A stretch of 64,000 bases of DNA. Origin: Sorex araneus. Its lineage: Eukaryota > Chordata > Mammalia > Eulipotyphla > Soricidae. The position numbers and the translations under genes are program-made. This document shows positions 1-19,510 of this stretch, one piece after another (position 1 is the first letter of the stretch; each line of letters begins with the position of its first letter). The stretch is taken from assembly GCF_027595985.1 (NCBI RefSeq), contig NC_073305.1:84064126-84128125 (forward strand). The letters run 5' to 3'. Below the pieces are notes generated by a model. The model did no database searches. It was given only the letters and a program-made list of their open reading frames with translations, and was not told where the DNA came from.

Positions 1-108
1 TTACCCCTGGCAGTGCTCAGGGGACCATATGGGATGCTGGAAATCGAACCCAGGTCGGCCGAGTGCAAGGCAAACGCCCTACCCGCTGTGCTATTGCTCC
101 AGCCCCCA
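1..108 (-). mobile_element. Short SINE, cut by the window edge
   Basis: The complement of the head (CGCCCTACCCGCTGTGCTAT) and middle of the element. The tail lies left of position 1. Confidence 0.92.
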
Positions 109-420
109 GATTACTTTTTTTTATCTAAAAGCTTCCACTTATACCCCCAATTCTATCCTTCTTTCTTTTCTTCATATAAATTACTATATTCTTTAACTTT
201 ATTTTTGATTGTTTGCTGATTCATTTTCTCTTTTTTACTAAAATGCAAATTCTGTGAATACAGAGACCATTTCTGTCCTGCTCACAGGAGTACATACAGA
301 CATAGCATAGTGCTTCAAATACTGAAGACTAAGGAAACACGGATTGGCTGAATGAATTAATACCACAATTCATAGCACAATGACCAATGAGAATGTCATC
401 TTCCAAAAGCTGATATTTAA

Positions 421-492
<72 letters not shown>
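421..492. repeat. (CT)n/(CA)n compound microsatellite
   Basis: About 45 bases of CT with few breaks pass into about 22 bases of CA. Left of MMUT exon 7, in the adjacent intron. Confidence 0.95.
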
Positions 493-493
<1 letters not shown>

Positions 494-780
494 TCATTTA
501 TACAGTGAACATCCGCATACACACAACTTGTAAATATACAATACACACAAGACTATGGCACTCATGTTGGTCAAAAATACAATACAGAGAATAGGTCTGC
601 TGGCTAACTAGAAATTAAAAGTTTATGCCAACATTTACATTATTTTTGTTTTATTAACTAGATATTCTATCTTCAAACTAAAGTTAGTATTTATTTTCTA
701 TTTTTCCCCATTTTTGAGTTATCATAACTTATAATATTGTTATACCTTGCAATATCGGATTTCACATATATACTTTTTCA

Positions 781-9690
<8,910 letters not shown>

Positions 9691-10327
9691 TCAGAGCCTC
9701 TTGGCTGGTTTTACTAACAGTCTTGACCCCCTCCAATCCTTGCTATACATGAAACCAACACAATTCTGACCATTTGACACCTCTCACCAATTTTCAAACA
9801 CTAAGTCAGTTAGAAGACATGGTTCCTCCTACTGATTTTTATACTCAGAGTGATATTTTCACTTCATAATACTTAAGGCATGCATTGTGCTGTGTTAGAA
9901 TTTAAAATATTTATGTAGAGAAAGACAGATAAGATAAAGATATATAAAACATAACACACAAGACATTCAGGAACTCTTCACCTCTCAAACTCACCTGTCT
10001 CTATCCTCTGCACATCTGTTGTCTAGAAATAATCACTAAACTAAAATTCCTCACAAATGTCAAAGCTGTCTGACTTCCTATAGCCGTTCCAATAGCTAGT
10101 AAGGTACCAGTATTACCCAACATAGAAAAGAGCCAGAATTTTATCTTAGTAATCTTGGTATCAAATTTCTGATTCTAACCAATTTATGTTTAATAATATA
10201 TACTCTCTGAATCCACAAACTGGGATAACTGATCACTTCAGTATCCACAGAACTTTTTACCTGTTTTAGATACCTATCATCTAGCATCTCCCATACGAAA
10301 ATATACAGTTCTATATGTTACTATATG

Positions 10328-10570
10328 CACTGTAGCACTGTCTCCCATTGTTCATCGATTTGCTTGAGTGGGCACCAGTAACTTCTCCATTGTGAGACTT
10401 GTTCTTACTGCTTTTGGCATATCAAAAATGGCACAGGCAGATTGCCAGGCTCTGCCGTGCGGGCAGGATACTCTCGGTAGCTTGCCGGGCTCTCTGAGAG
10501 AGACGTAGGAATCAAACCTGAGTCAAACCTGAGTTGCACGCAAGGCAAACGTCTTACTTTCTGTGCTACT
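10328..10570 (-). mobile_element. Long-type SINE, near complete
   Basis: Read on the minus strand the tRNA-like head is followed by the long body (CCGGCAAGCTACCGAGAGTA, a NNCCAAAANNAGTAAGAAC core, GGTGCCCACTCAAGCAAATC) and ends at CAGTGCTACAGTGC. There is no poly(A). MMUT intron 1. Confidence 0.85.
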
Positions 10571-10869
10571 TAAATTTATATAAAACACACACAAAATTGT
10601 GTGTACAAACATATCATGTATACGTATATGCATCTTTTCACAGCTGCTCCACAACCTGCCCTGATATCAGAGCCCCATATTCCTGATAATAAGCACAAAA
10701 TCTTAGAATAGTGACCTGGCCCAATTCCATCATTTTATAGGTCTATAAATTAAGACTCAAAGAAACAGAAGTCAAGTAGCTTGATTTAAAAATCCACAGG
10801 TAGGAATATAGAATAACAGGTGGGAATATAAAATAACATAATATGAAACTAACACCCAACAACAGGAGA

Positions 10870-11263
10870 CACAAGGGCCAGAAATACTGCCCCATAGTTG
10901 GAAGCCTGTCTCATGAGCTGAGGGAGAAGGCAGCTAGACTAGAGAAGGGATCACTAAGTCAATGATGGTTAGAGGAATCTTCAGGATGAGAGATGTGTAC
11001 TGAAAGATAAAGGACCAAATGTGGTAGCCTCTCATTATCTGTACTGCAAAACATAATGCCCAAAAGTAGAGAGAGAGTATGGGGGAAATTGTCTGCCATG
11101 AAGACAGGGGGAGGGCTGGAAAGGAATGGGGGGATACACTGGGGCACTGGTGGTGGAGAATGTGCACTGGTGTAGAGATGGGTGTTTGATCATTGTATGA
11201 TTGAAACTCAAACAGGAAAGCTTTGTAACTATCTCATGGTGATTCTATTTTAAAAAAAAAAAC
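10870..11263 (+). mobile_element. L1: Short L1 3'-UTR insertion
   Basis: The sequence resembles the L1 3' UTR (AGAGAGAGTATGGGG, GGTGGTGGAGAATGTGCACT, TCATGGTGATTCTATTTT, A-run). ACAGGAGA flanks it at 10862-10869 and 11264-11271, so this is a very short 5'-truncated copy in MMUT intron 1. Confidence 0.7.
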
Positions 11264-11471
11264 ACAGGAGAAAAAAGAATACTGTTTACTTGAGTTACTA
11301 AATACTTATCTTTGTTAGGAAGTTGCAAAACAAAAGACAAATCATCTGGATGTGTTAATCACTTTAATTACTTTAGAAAGCAAATTGGCATAATGTATAG
11401 AGTTAAGAAATGACAAGAGGAGCTGGAGCAATAGTACAGTGAGTATGCTATCTGCCTTACAGGAGACAAAC

Positions 11472-11828
11472 CTGTCAGTCAGGAAGGGCTTTGGAAAGCC
11501 CCTAGGTGATGCTCCCTTTGAACCAGGCGGCCCACAAGAAGGTCTTTCTTATGTTGATTTTGCTAGTGACTGTGAGTTTAGCCTAGAGGGCAAGGGGGAG
11601 AGAGACAAGTAGGGGAGAGACTAGTGAAAGCAAAAGAGATCCAGAGCAGGGAGAAGAAGCAGAGAGAGACAGGAGTGAATGGAACAAATGACAACTGATC
11701 AATCAACCGGCTTGGCCCTCGTTTCCTCCTCCGTCTGCCCCATGGCCCAGGAACAATCCCCCAAAACCTGGGTGGCTGCCGCCAGGGAGAGCAGCCAGGG
11801 CTCTTCCCCTGGTGGCTCCCAGCCGGAA
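11472..11828. mobile_element. Unidentified insertion splitting a SINE
   Basis: About 360 bp (from CCTGTCAGTCAGGAAGGG to TGGCTCCCAGCCGGAAG), with GA-rich and GC-rich parts, stand between the head and body of a plus-strand SINE. It looks like an old LTR or another repeat, but I find no clear terminal repeats or target duplication. Confidence 0.35.
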
Positions 11829-12008
11829 GTTTTTTTTTTTTTTTTTGGTTTTGGGGTCACACCTGGCGATGCACAGGGGTTACTCCTGGCTCTTCACTCA
11901 GGAATTACCCCTGGCGGTGCTCAGGGGACCATATGGGATGCTGGGATTCGAACCCGGGTCGGCCGCGTGCAAGGCAAACGCCCTACCCGTGTGCTATCGC
12001 TCCAGCCG
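11829..12008 (-). mobile_element. Short SINE, young
   Basis: Nearly consensus: a T-run, GGGGTCACACCTGGCGATGC, CCATATGGGATGCTGGGATT and CTATCGCTCCAGCC. GGAAG/GGAAA at the borders suggests a short target duplication. Confidence 0.92.
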
Positions 12009-12118
12009 GAAATTTTTAAAAGGTTCAATTCCCGGTATCCCATATGGTCTCCCAAGCACCATCAGGAGTGATTCCTGAGTGCAGATCCAGGAGCAACCCC
12101 TGAGTATCACCACTTGTA

Positions 12119-12232
12119 ATGCAAAAAGCCAAAAGAAAGAAAAAAAGGAATGACAAGAGACTGCGAAAGAGAGAAGAGAGGAGAGAGGAGAGGAAAGAAA
12201 GAGAGAAAGACAGAGAGAGAGAGACAAGTATT
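12119..12232. repeat. GA-rich low-complexity tract
   Basis: Grows from the SINE tail: GAAAGAAAAAAAGG then runs of GAGAGAAGAGAGGAG. Frames read through it are low-complexity noise. Confidence 0.9.
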
Positions 12233-12237
12233 TTCCT

Positions 12238-12412
12238 TAGTAATAGGCTGTGGGGGCTGGGAGGTAGTGGGAGGGAAAATAGGGACATTGGTGGTGGGAA
12301 ATATGCACTGGTAAAACAATGGGTGACTGAAACTCAACCATGAGCAACTTTGTAACTGTCACCTCACAGTGATTAAATCTAAAATTTTTAAAATAAATTG
12401 TAAAAAATAAAT
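12238..12412 (+). mobile_element. L1: L1 3'-UTR fragment
   Basis: GGACATTGGTGGTGGGAAAT, ATGCACTGG and GTCACCTCACAGTGATTAAA correspond to the end of the L1 3' UTR. It adjoins a GA-rich tract and a broken SINE. Confidence 0.6.
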
Positions 12413-13016
12413 TATATTGTTCCATTGAGAAACATCATTCCTTGGAAAGTTACAACATAAAATACTTATTCCCTATAATTTTACTTGTAATAATGAACTA
12501 GTCACCACTTCACCTAATTTTAGGAAGGTAATGGTTGCCGGGGACAGTACCTGAATTAACTGTCCATTTTACTACATGTCAAGTGCCTTTGTTATGTGGG
12601 GAAGAAATGTCTCTAGAGGATTAGAAATACCTGATTTCTCATCATGGAATTCTCATTTGTTAAATGAATATTGCCTTTTACTGCTCTGTATGGATTAATG
12701 GAATAGGAGCTCATTGAGGATAGATCTTGGAGAGTTTCTTGTGATTTCAGTTCATAACTATGTCACCTTTCATTTTATAAAATTCAATGAGTAATGAATT
12801 AAGTGAACATCCAGGTATATTCATCTGCAGTTATGTGCTGAGGTGAAAATTTGTGCAATATATTTGTTAGCATAAGCATTATGATTCAGTTTCTGTTGTA
12901 AATTGGTGATTGTGAAATTTCATAAAATTTCTTGTTTCTACTGTTATGATTAGTTCTTGTAAAGTAATCAGTAATGGAGACTCTATAAAGCTTTCCTTCC
13001 TAAAATGTGTTGGTGT

Positions 13017-13188
13017 AGGGCGGAGAGGTAGTACAGTGGGTAAGGCACTTGCTTGCACAAGGCTGACCCAGGGTCGATCCCCAGCATCCCATGAAATTCT
13101 CAAGGCACAGCCAGGAGTGATTTCTAAGCGCAGAGCCAGGAGTAACCAATGAGCATTGTCAGGTGTGACCCCAAAACAAAACAAAATG
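13017..13188 (+). mobile_element. Short SINE
   Basis: TAGTACAGTGGGTAAGGCAC, CCAGCATCCCATGAAATTC and GTGTGACCCCAAAACAAAAC. MMUT intron 1. Confidence 0.85.
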
Positions 13189-13892
13189 TATTTATGTAAT
13201 AACATTTGGGTTTCTTTAACAGCTGATAAGTACCTGACTTGTGATTCTCACTGAGGAAGTATAACTAATTAGAAGCTCTGTTCTGGTTACTGGAACAGTT
13301 ATAGAATGGGATGAAGATGGCAAAGCAGCACAGGGGTATGGTAAGAATGTGCCATATGTACGTGACACATATCCCACCTGCACTTGGCTGTCTTTCTCAA
13401 TTTTATGACTTTGTGGAGAGAAGGAACAAGCCTTCTGATTTGAATTGAAAAATAAGAAATATCTCATTGTTTTTTTGCCCCAATCTTACCAAATCTTACT
13501 TTTTATCAATGTTTTGTATTGTTTCTTTCATCAGTTTTCCACTAGACATCTAGTGAATAAATTTACCTTTGATATCTAACAAGTCTTAATCATTCCCTTT
13601 AAAATATGATTGAAGACAATTGCCCCAACTAACTGATTACAAATTGACCTGAGATCGTCTTCTAAGGGGAGGGAACAGATCGCCTTCTAAGTGGAGCAAT
13701 TTGGGCTGGTACCAGATAGTGGAAAAAGCATCAGAGAAGGTGAATGCAAAAAAATACTTTCTTCTGTTCTCTAATGTTTTACTTTGAAAAGATCCCACAT
13801 GTTTAGCTCAATGTCTTTAATAAGCACATAGCAAATAGCCACAGGCTAGGATGGATTCTGAGAGCTAAAACTACATTTGGTGTGTGTTTAAA

Positions 13893-14151
13893 TGTTGGAC
13901 TGAAGCAATAGCACAGCAGGTAGGGTGTTTGCCTTGCACACGGCAGACCCAGGTTCAATTCCTCAGTCCCTCTCAGGAGCCAGACAAGCTACCAAGAGTA
14001 TCCCGCCCGCACAGCAGAGCCTGGCAAGCTATCTGTGGCATATTCTATATGTCAAAAGCAGTAACAAGAAGTCTCACAATGGAGACGTTACTGATGCCTG
14101 CTCGAGCAAATCAATGAACAACAACAGGACGACAGTGACAGTGCCAGTGCC
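13893..14151 (+). mobile_element. Long-type SINE, complete
   Basis: The head TAGCACAGCAGGTAGGGTGT and B-box GGTTCAATTCC are followed by the long body, in which GAGCCNGRCAAGCTA occurs twice. It ends in GACAGTGACAGTGCCAGTGCC instead of poly(A). Confidence 0.9.
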
Positions 14152-14431
14152 AAAGAATACTTAGAAATACTCAATGTCTAAGAACACAGGAATGAAAATG
14201 TGCATTTTAGAACATATAGATAATAAGTTTTATGTAGCTATTAAACATGTTATGAATACAGTTAGGGCTTTTTGATGTCAAAAATCAGAAGATTAGTTGT
14301 TAATGGTGGTTAATACAAAACAGAGAAAGATTGTACCTTTAAGGGTAGCAACTGTTTGTGGAAATTTGTCCAAAAGGTACAATTGCATATGTGCATTTAC
14401 CTGAAGTATACTATACATAAGTCAGAAATTT

Positions 14432-14585
14432 ATTTTTTTTGTGGGGGGGCACTCCCCCCATGACTAAGGCTTAATCTTAGTTGTGCTCTGGGATCATTCC
14501 TGGCAGGGCTCAGGGGACCAACCTTGTGCAGTGCCTGGGATTCAAGCCAGGTTGGCCACAGGCAAGACAAGAGCTCTGCCCCGGC
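14432..14585 (-). mobile_element. Short SINE, old
   Basis: GGATCATTCCTGGCAGGGCT, CAGGGGACCAACC and GGCAAGACAAGAGCTCTGCC. MMUT intron 1. Confidence 0.75.
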
Positions 14586-14705
14586 CAAGAATTTTAAATG
14601 AGAATCAAGATTAAAAAACTACTGGGGTATGTCAACTAGGTTAGAAGTGCATAAAGCAAAGTCTAAACAGAAATATAAAATAATTCCCCATGTTTCATAT
14701 GATTA

Positions 14706-14830
14706 TTGGGTTTGAGGGTCCCACAGGGTGGGGGGCATTGGTGGTGGGAAGACCATATCTGTTGGGACTGAACCAGGCATACCCTGCTGTGGGCCTCACC
14801 TCCTGCACTAGCTCTCCTGTCCAGTTCCCC
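14706..14830 (-). mobile_element. Possible decayed SINE
   Basis: Weak similarity only (GGGGGGCATTGGTGGTGGGA, CCTGCACTAGCTCTCCTGTC). Confidence 0.3.
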
Positions 14831-16079
14831 TTACTCTTTTGAAAGCTCAGGTGACTGTCATTCTATTTAATCCACAGCTTCTCATCGGCCATCCTCTTAA
14901 AAGCCACGTAGGTTCTAGCTGAAAAGGAGGATGAGAAAAGTAATAAAGCTATAATTGAACCATTAGGGTGGAGAAATACAAAGGGTCATTTGGAAACTGT
15001 GTGGGGCTAGAGCATAGACAAGAACTAGCATACCGATTTCACACAAAATATTAATTGGCTTTTCCTAAACCTGGGGAGAACTGTGCACGCAAATTGTAAT
15101 TTTAGCACAAACAAACTACTAAGCTGGGAGAATACACTGGGAGGAAAAGCATCAAGCTGAAACTTTACACATGATGCCTTATAATCCCTGTGGTTTGGGG
15201 CATTCGAAGGATTGTACTTTCTGGATGAAACTGAGAATAAGTTAGTAATGTAGAGTTTTATCCACTTAAACGTGTCTTTACACGTGGAAGGAACACTACA
15301 GTATATATTATATTGATTTCAAACATTCTATATGTTTGAAACAGAAATCACTGTCCTATATACATACATTCAGATACATCTGTGGTCCTCGTAAGGGGAT
15401 AGCAAAAGAGTTAAAGTCCTAAATTGAGAAAAACTTAAGAGTGCTCTTTTCAAATATGGCTATTGCTGATATGCAATTATGAAATCTGTTTGGGAAGACA
15501 GAAAATTATCTATACTTAATGCTATACAATCACAACTAAAAATCATTTTTCCATTTGAATGTCTTTCAATAAAACGACTAATTTTCAAGATTTAGTATGA
15601 CATACTGTAAAAATGACCTACTATGCCTTCTTGTTATCATTTTAAATATTTAAAACTTCCTGTGTGTTACAAATAAGGATATATTGCTTCCTAATTATTT
15701 TCTTCTATGCTGAAAATGGGAACATCTATAAATAGTATAAGGGGATTGTTTCGTTCGAAATTAGTGGGCACCTCTAGATTACTGAGTTTGCTAGGTTTTA
15801 TTGACACAGCTGTTACTTTAAGGACACTATAGAACGGCTCCGTGAAATTACTACTTTGGGGGAAGGGGACATTATTTCTAGAAATATTGTTTTTGCAATG
15901 ATTGGGTGAACTGTAAATAATTGTGAATCTCACTATTCAAATAACCTTTAGGTCATACTAATTTCCTATGAATCACAATATTTATAAAATCTTGAATTGT
16001 TACAAGTTGCTATTTAGGGATACATTTACTTAAAATAAATTTGTCCCTTATTATTAAAAAATAAATAAATAAAAATGGA
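14830..16079. other. AT-rich intron 1 of MMUT, no recognised element
   Basis: Apart from ordinary AT-rich sequence I see no repeat, exon or RNA gene before the CpG island starts. Confidence 0.5.
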
Positions 16080-16531
16080 AAAGGGTGTCGTTGCTGCCTC
16101 TGTGTGTACACACACAGAAAGTCACTCGCAACCCGGCTCTCTCGCCTGCGATAGGAAAAACCCTGACGGTAACCACGGCTGCGGTCTGGGCGGGCAGGAG
16201 CAGGGCAGACAGAGGCAGCCCCCGCCCCTGAACCTCACAGTGACCTCTGCCCCGCGGGACACGGGGGTGGCCGGGGGCGTCACGGCCCCCCTAAGCGCAC
16301 GTTCTTTCCAGGACCTCGCTGCAAGTCAAGAGAAACCCGCGGATAGAATCCGGAGCGCAGGAAGTGGGCCGCGGAGAGCCGGGGCCACACGAAGTGAGGC
16401 AAAGTGAAAAGCCTAGAGCAGGGAAAGGACACGGGCCGCGGGGGCCGGGCAGGGTGGAAACGGGCGCTAGAAAGAACGAAGGACTCTGGAACGGCGACGG
16501 GGCCCGCCACGCCACGCACACTTCTACTCAC

Positions 16532-16700
16532 AAGCCAGACAGTCCCAGAGATCAGATACGGGAAAAGTGTTTTGAAGGGGACGTCCCGGCCCGGCAGCCA
16601 CTCAGCAACCGCACCGCCAAGAGGCGACACCAAAGTCCTCGGAGCGAGCCGGGGGCGGCGGCCGACACCGCCCTCGCCCCAGCCAATCGTCTAGCGCGCT
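16532..16700 (-). other. MMUT: Probable non-coding first exon of MMUT (approximate)
   Basis: MMUT is known to have a separate 5'-UTR exon. On the minus strand of the CpG island the best donor I can see is GGCTT|GTGAGTAG with the exon ending at 16532. The transcription start cannot be read directly, so the right end is only a guess placed near the CCAAT box. Other donors are possible. Confidence 0.35.
16683..16687 (+). promoter_or_regulatory. CCAAT box (NF-Y type)
   Basis: The context AGCCAATCG lies 30 bp left of the CRE in the centre of the CpG island. CCAAT-CRE pairs are common in TATA-less promoters. The role is inferred from motif and position. Confidence 0.6.
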
Positions 16701-16716
16701 GGCGGGCGCCGTTCGA

Positions 16717-16724
16717 TGACGTCA
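16717..16724. promoter_or_regulatory. Consensus CRE (CREB/ATF) palindrome
   Basis: A perfect TGACGTCA inside GATGACGTCACTCGCG at the centre of the island. Being palindromic it could serve both genes. Binding is inferred. Confidence 0.7.
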
Positions 16725-16752
16725 CTCGCGCCTCGCCTCCCCCAGGCAAGTG

Positions 16753-16781
16753 CTTCCGGTTTCGCCCGTTTTTCTTCCGGT
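16753..16781 (+). promoter_or_regulatory. Tandem ETS-type sites
   Basis: CTTCCGGT occurs exactly twice, at 16753-16760 and 16774-16781, 21 bp apart (about two helical turns). The reverse complement ACCGGAAG is the GABP/ELK core. Paired ETS sites are typical of bidirectional and nuclear-encoded mitochondrial gene promoters, which fits MMUT. Confidence 0.7.
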
Positions 16782-16789
16782 TCCTTGGG

Positions 16790-17255
16790 GCTGTTTGAGT
16801 GTTTGGGCGCGAAGAGCGCGAGCTGATAACTCAAAAAAGGGATTTTTTTTTAAAGAGAAGTTATTGACAAGAAGGGGAAAGCACTTAACCTTTGAACCCG
16901 TTGGACGGCTGAGTTCGGGAGCGTTTGCGACTCTCGCCGCGACTGGTGATTAAAGGACGTGAGGGAAGAGAAGGAAATCTGTGCCAGTCGGCTCGTCGGA
17001 GCTGCGCGCTTGCCGGTTGAGGCTGTAAGGTTTGCCGGGTGAAGCTGTTAGGGTTCCTGTCTCCTTTGCAGGAATGATCCTCCTTCTCGGTCGAGACCCC
17101 GTGTAGCCTTAGAGGCTCGAGGTTATCACAATTGCAGGGGGTCGACTGTCGTGCAGTAAACGTGCGTTTGTGTTTTGCCCCAGGACGTGCGCACTTCCTA
17201 TGCTTGCATTCAATCTGTACTGAGAAACTTGGTTCCTGCGAGCACGAGCTAGCTG
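16790..17255 (+). other. CENPQ: Probable non-coding first exon region of CENPQ (end uncertain)
   Basis: The CENPQ start codon is in a downstream exon at 21530, so a 5'-UTR exon must come from the island. Two donor candidates are visible: GGCT|GTAAGG with exon end at 17024, and the better AGCTG|GTAAGG with exon end at 17255. The sequence alone does not decide. Confidence 0.4.
16802..16812. promoter_or_regulatory. E2F-like site at the CENPQ side
   Basis: TTTGGGCGCGAA closely resembles the near-palindromic E2F consensus. Its place on the CENPQ side would suit a cell-cycle-expressed kinetochore gene. This is motif evidence only. Confidence 0.5.
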
Positions 17256-18654
17256 GTAAGGAGCAGAACTTGCTGTGAATTCCTTGCTACAGTGCACGGT
17301 CTGTTCTAAAACGTCCCCATCGTCCTTGCTTATGTCCATTCCTGAATGGCACGTTAAGGGTCTCACAGAACTTTTCATCCCTGTGCACTGACCAGTTCAC
17401 TAGAAGCTCTCCTGCCATCAGGCTTTTGCTGTTTTTTCCCTCTAATAATTCACCCCTCTTCCTTGTATCTGGATATTTAAAACTGTCATTCATTTGTTGC
17501 TTTTCTTTGTCTATATCTGGCCTCAAGGTGCACACACAGGCACACTTGAGGTGCTCATTTTGCTCTTAGAGCATTTTTCCAGCTCAGTCGCCCACAGAGT
17601 CATAGTGCTCACCCGAGTCACATACATAGGACAACCACATACTTTGATCATGGATTTGCTTGAGTGGGCACCAGTAATGTCTCCATTGTCCTAGCGTGGG
17701 ATTTTAGCAGCCTCTCTTTACTCCTTCTTCCCAGCGGTGCCACATTGGAGGCTCTTTCAGAGTAATGGGAATGAGACCCATCATTGTTACTATATTTAGC
17801 ATATCGAATACACCAGTATCATACGGTATATAATTGTATTTAGTAGGGTTTCTCCTCCCCCTTTTTTTTTTCCTCTTACCATTACCATTAATTTGAGGTT
17901 TTCTGTGGATCTCTAAGAGGACAAAATTTCTGCTTTTCTGTAAATGCAACCAGCCTGTAGAACACTAATGGCTTTTATCTGTTGCATTCTTTCATGGCCT
18001 AAGTATTGCTCTAGACACTATACATTTGTAGAAAATGTTAGCTTTACAAAGAACCTTTGGTGTCAGTACTTTATTGTACTATTTTCAGCAACGGGCAAAA
18101 TAGCAACTTTGCTTGTCCAAGGCTATACAGATAATTTATAGGCAGAGCCTAGATTTGGAACCTGGGTCTCTTCCTTACCAATGGCTCTCTGTCTTAGGAG
18201 TGGTTCTCAGCCTATACAATTTCCCACCTGGAATGTTTGACAATGTTTTCAGATAATTTTAGTTGTCACAAGTTGAAGGATGCTTACTTTCTTCTAGTTG
18301 GTAGAGATCAAGAAAACTGCAAAAGATCCAACAGTGTGCATGACATTTCTCCACAGAAAAACTTTATCCCATACAAAATGTCAATATTACTGAAATTGAG
18401 CACTAGATTACTTCCTTAATTTCATTGACAATGGTGCTTCTCAAACTGCGGGGAGGGGAGAAGATATACTTTTTATTGGTCACAACTGATTACAGCTAAA
18501 AGCTAATGTAAATTAAAATTAAAATGAAGTAGTAGTCTAACCTCTAGAATGTACAATACCAGGAATGAACTGTAATGTCAGCTCTGATTTTGACTAGGTG
18601 ATTTGGTGTATCAGTATGGTATTGTATTATAGGAAATGTGCCACTCTGCAGTTT
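17256..18654. other. CENPQ intron 1, left part
   Basis: Holds the truncated long SINE at 17647 and otherwise nothing I recognise. Short frames here show no family match. Confidence 0.5.
17647..17822 (-). mobile_element. Long-type SINE, variant with ~80-bp extra block, truncated
   Basis: It shares GATTTGCTTGAGTGGGCACC with other copies but carries the extra block GATTTTAGCAGCCTCTC to GGGAATGAGACCCATCATTG also seen near 50830 and 58210. The head is missing. Confidence 0.75.
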
Positions 18655-18823
18655 TTTGGTTTGTTTTGGGGCTGTACCTGGTGATGCTCAGGGTTACTTT
18701 TGGATCTGCACTCAGGAATTATTCCGGGCTTTACTTGGGGGGATGATGTTGGATGCCAAGAATAAAACCTAAGATTGCTTCATGCAAGAGAAGCACTTTA
18801 CCCGCTGTACTCTCTAGCCCCAG
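18655..18823 (-). mobile_element. Short SINE
   Basis: GGTTTGTTTTGGGGCTGTAC, CTCAGGAATTATTCCGGGCT and CCCGCTGTACTCTCTAGCCC. CENPQ intron 1. Confidence 0.82.
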
Positions 18824-18989
18824 ATGCTATAAGTTGATAGTGGACATAGGAATCTGCCAGCAAGATAGGGGAATTATGAAAACTTTGAACTTAATAGTTC
18901 AGCTTTCCTATGAACCTAAAATAGCTCTGATACATGATGTTTTAAAAACAAATTACAAAAGAAAATATTAGGTTTTTTAGTAATACAGT

Positions 18990-19505
18990 ATTTTATAATA
19001 GAAAGTAGCTGGAAATCCTCCATGCTAACAGATAATACAATACACAACACTGCGGGGGAGGGTAGGCATGTGTTGGAGGCCTCAGGATTAGACCAAGAAC
19101 TATGGGATAGATTTCTGGATGGACTCGATCTTCTGTATTAGCTGTGAGCCTGCTGTAATGGTGACAGTAGGTGATGACAGGGCTGGAGACCCTGCCAGCC
19201 CACCCAGGGCCTCCTTGGAGCCCACGCACGAAAAACAAACACATTGGGCACATTCTTGTCTTCACACAGCAGGAAGAGGTGCAGCATAATTTCTAGGGGC
19301 CCCAAGATGCCTCTGTTGAGCATTTACATGCCCCCATTGGCTCCTTTCTGAAACTCTTTGTAGTTATGTGACTGTGACTGCTGAGCAAGGTCCAGTAGTT
19401 TCTTAGTGAGGCAGACATCTGTGATAGGATAGGCCTTTGGACTTACATCAGCTTCAGTTAAGTCTGTGGTTTTGTTGTCGCACACACCTCCTGTAGCTCA
19501 ACTGC
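18990..19505 (-). pseudogene. SNU13P: SNU13 (NHP2L1/15.5K) processed pseudogene
   Basis: On the minus strand the frame reads [61 protein letters not shown] and VFVF. This follows human SNU13 ([39 protein letters not shown]), the U4 snRNP/C-D box kink-turn protein. It has no introns. The start codon is lost (TTA near 19459), there is an in-frame stop after GGM, about ten residues are deleted between LNRGI and PLEI, and the C-terminal third is frameshifted. It lies antisense in CENPQ intron 1. UTR limits are approximate. Confidence 0.82.
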
Positions 19506-19510
19506 CCACG

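Larger units (their letters stand above)
11418..12150 (+). mobile_element. Short SINE split by insertions
   Basis: The head (GAGCTGGAGCAATAGTACAG) is at 11418-11470. The rest (GGTTCAATTCCCGGTATCCC to CACTTGTAATGCAAAAAG) is at 12022-12150. An unknown repeat and a minus-strand SINE lie between. Confidence 0.7.
16080..17110. promoter_or_regulatory. CpG island: bidirectional MMUT/CENPQ promoter
   Basis: About 1 kb of GC-rich, CpG-dense sequence in an otherwise AT-rich window. It separates the 5' end of MMUT (leftward) from that of CENPQ (rightward). The core at about 16680-16815 has a CCAAT box, a palindromic CRE, two identical ETS-type sites and an E2F-like site, and no obvious TATA box. This is the usual make-up of housekeeping divergent promoters. 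Open frames seen through the island are by-products of few stop codons in GC-rich DNA. Confidence 0.88.

Noticed and set aside
13880-14160. tRNA gene suggested by A and B boxes
   Set aside because: The head does not fold into a full tRNA with paired acceptor ends and is present in dozens of SINE copies.
16075-16798. Several overlapping open frames (up to 144 codons) in the CpG island on both strands
   Set aside because: GC-rich DNA lacks stop codons. The frames are Pro/Arg/Ala-rich without domains and overlap the promoter.
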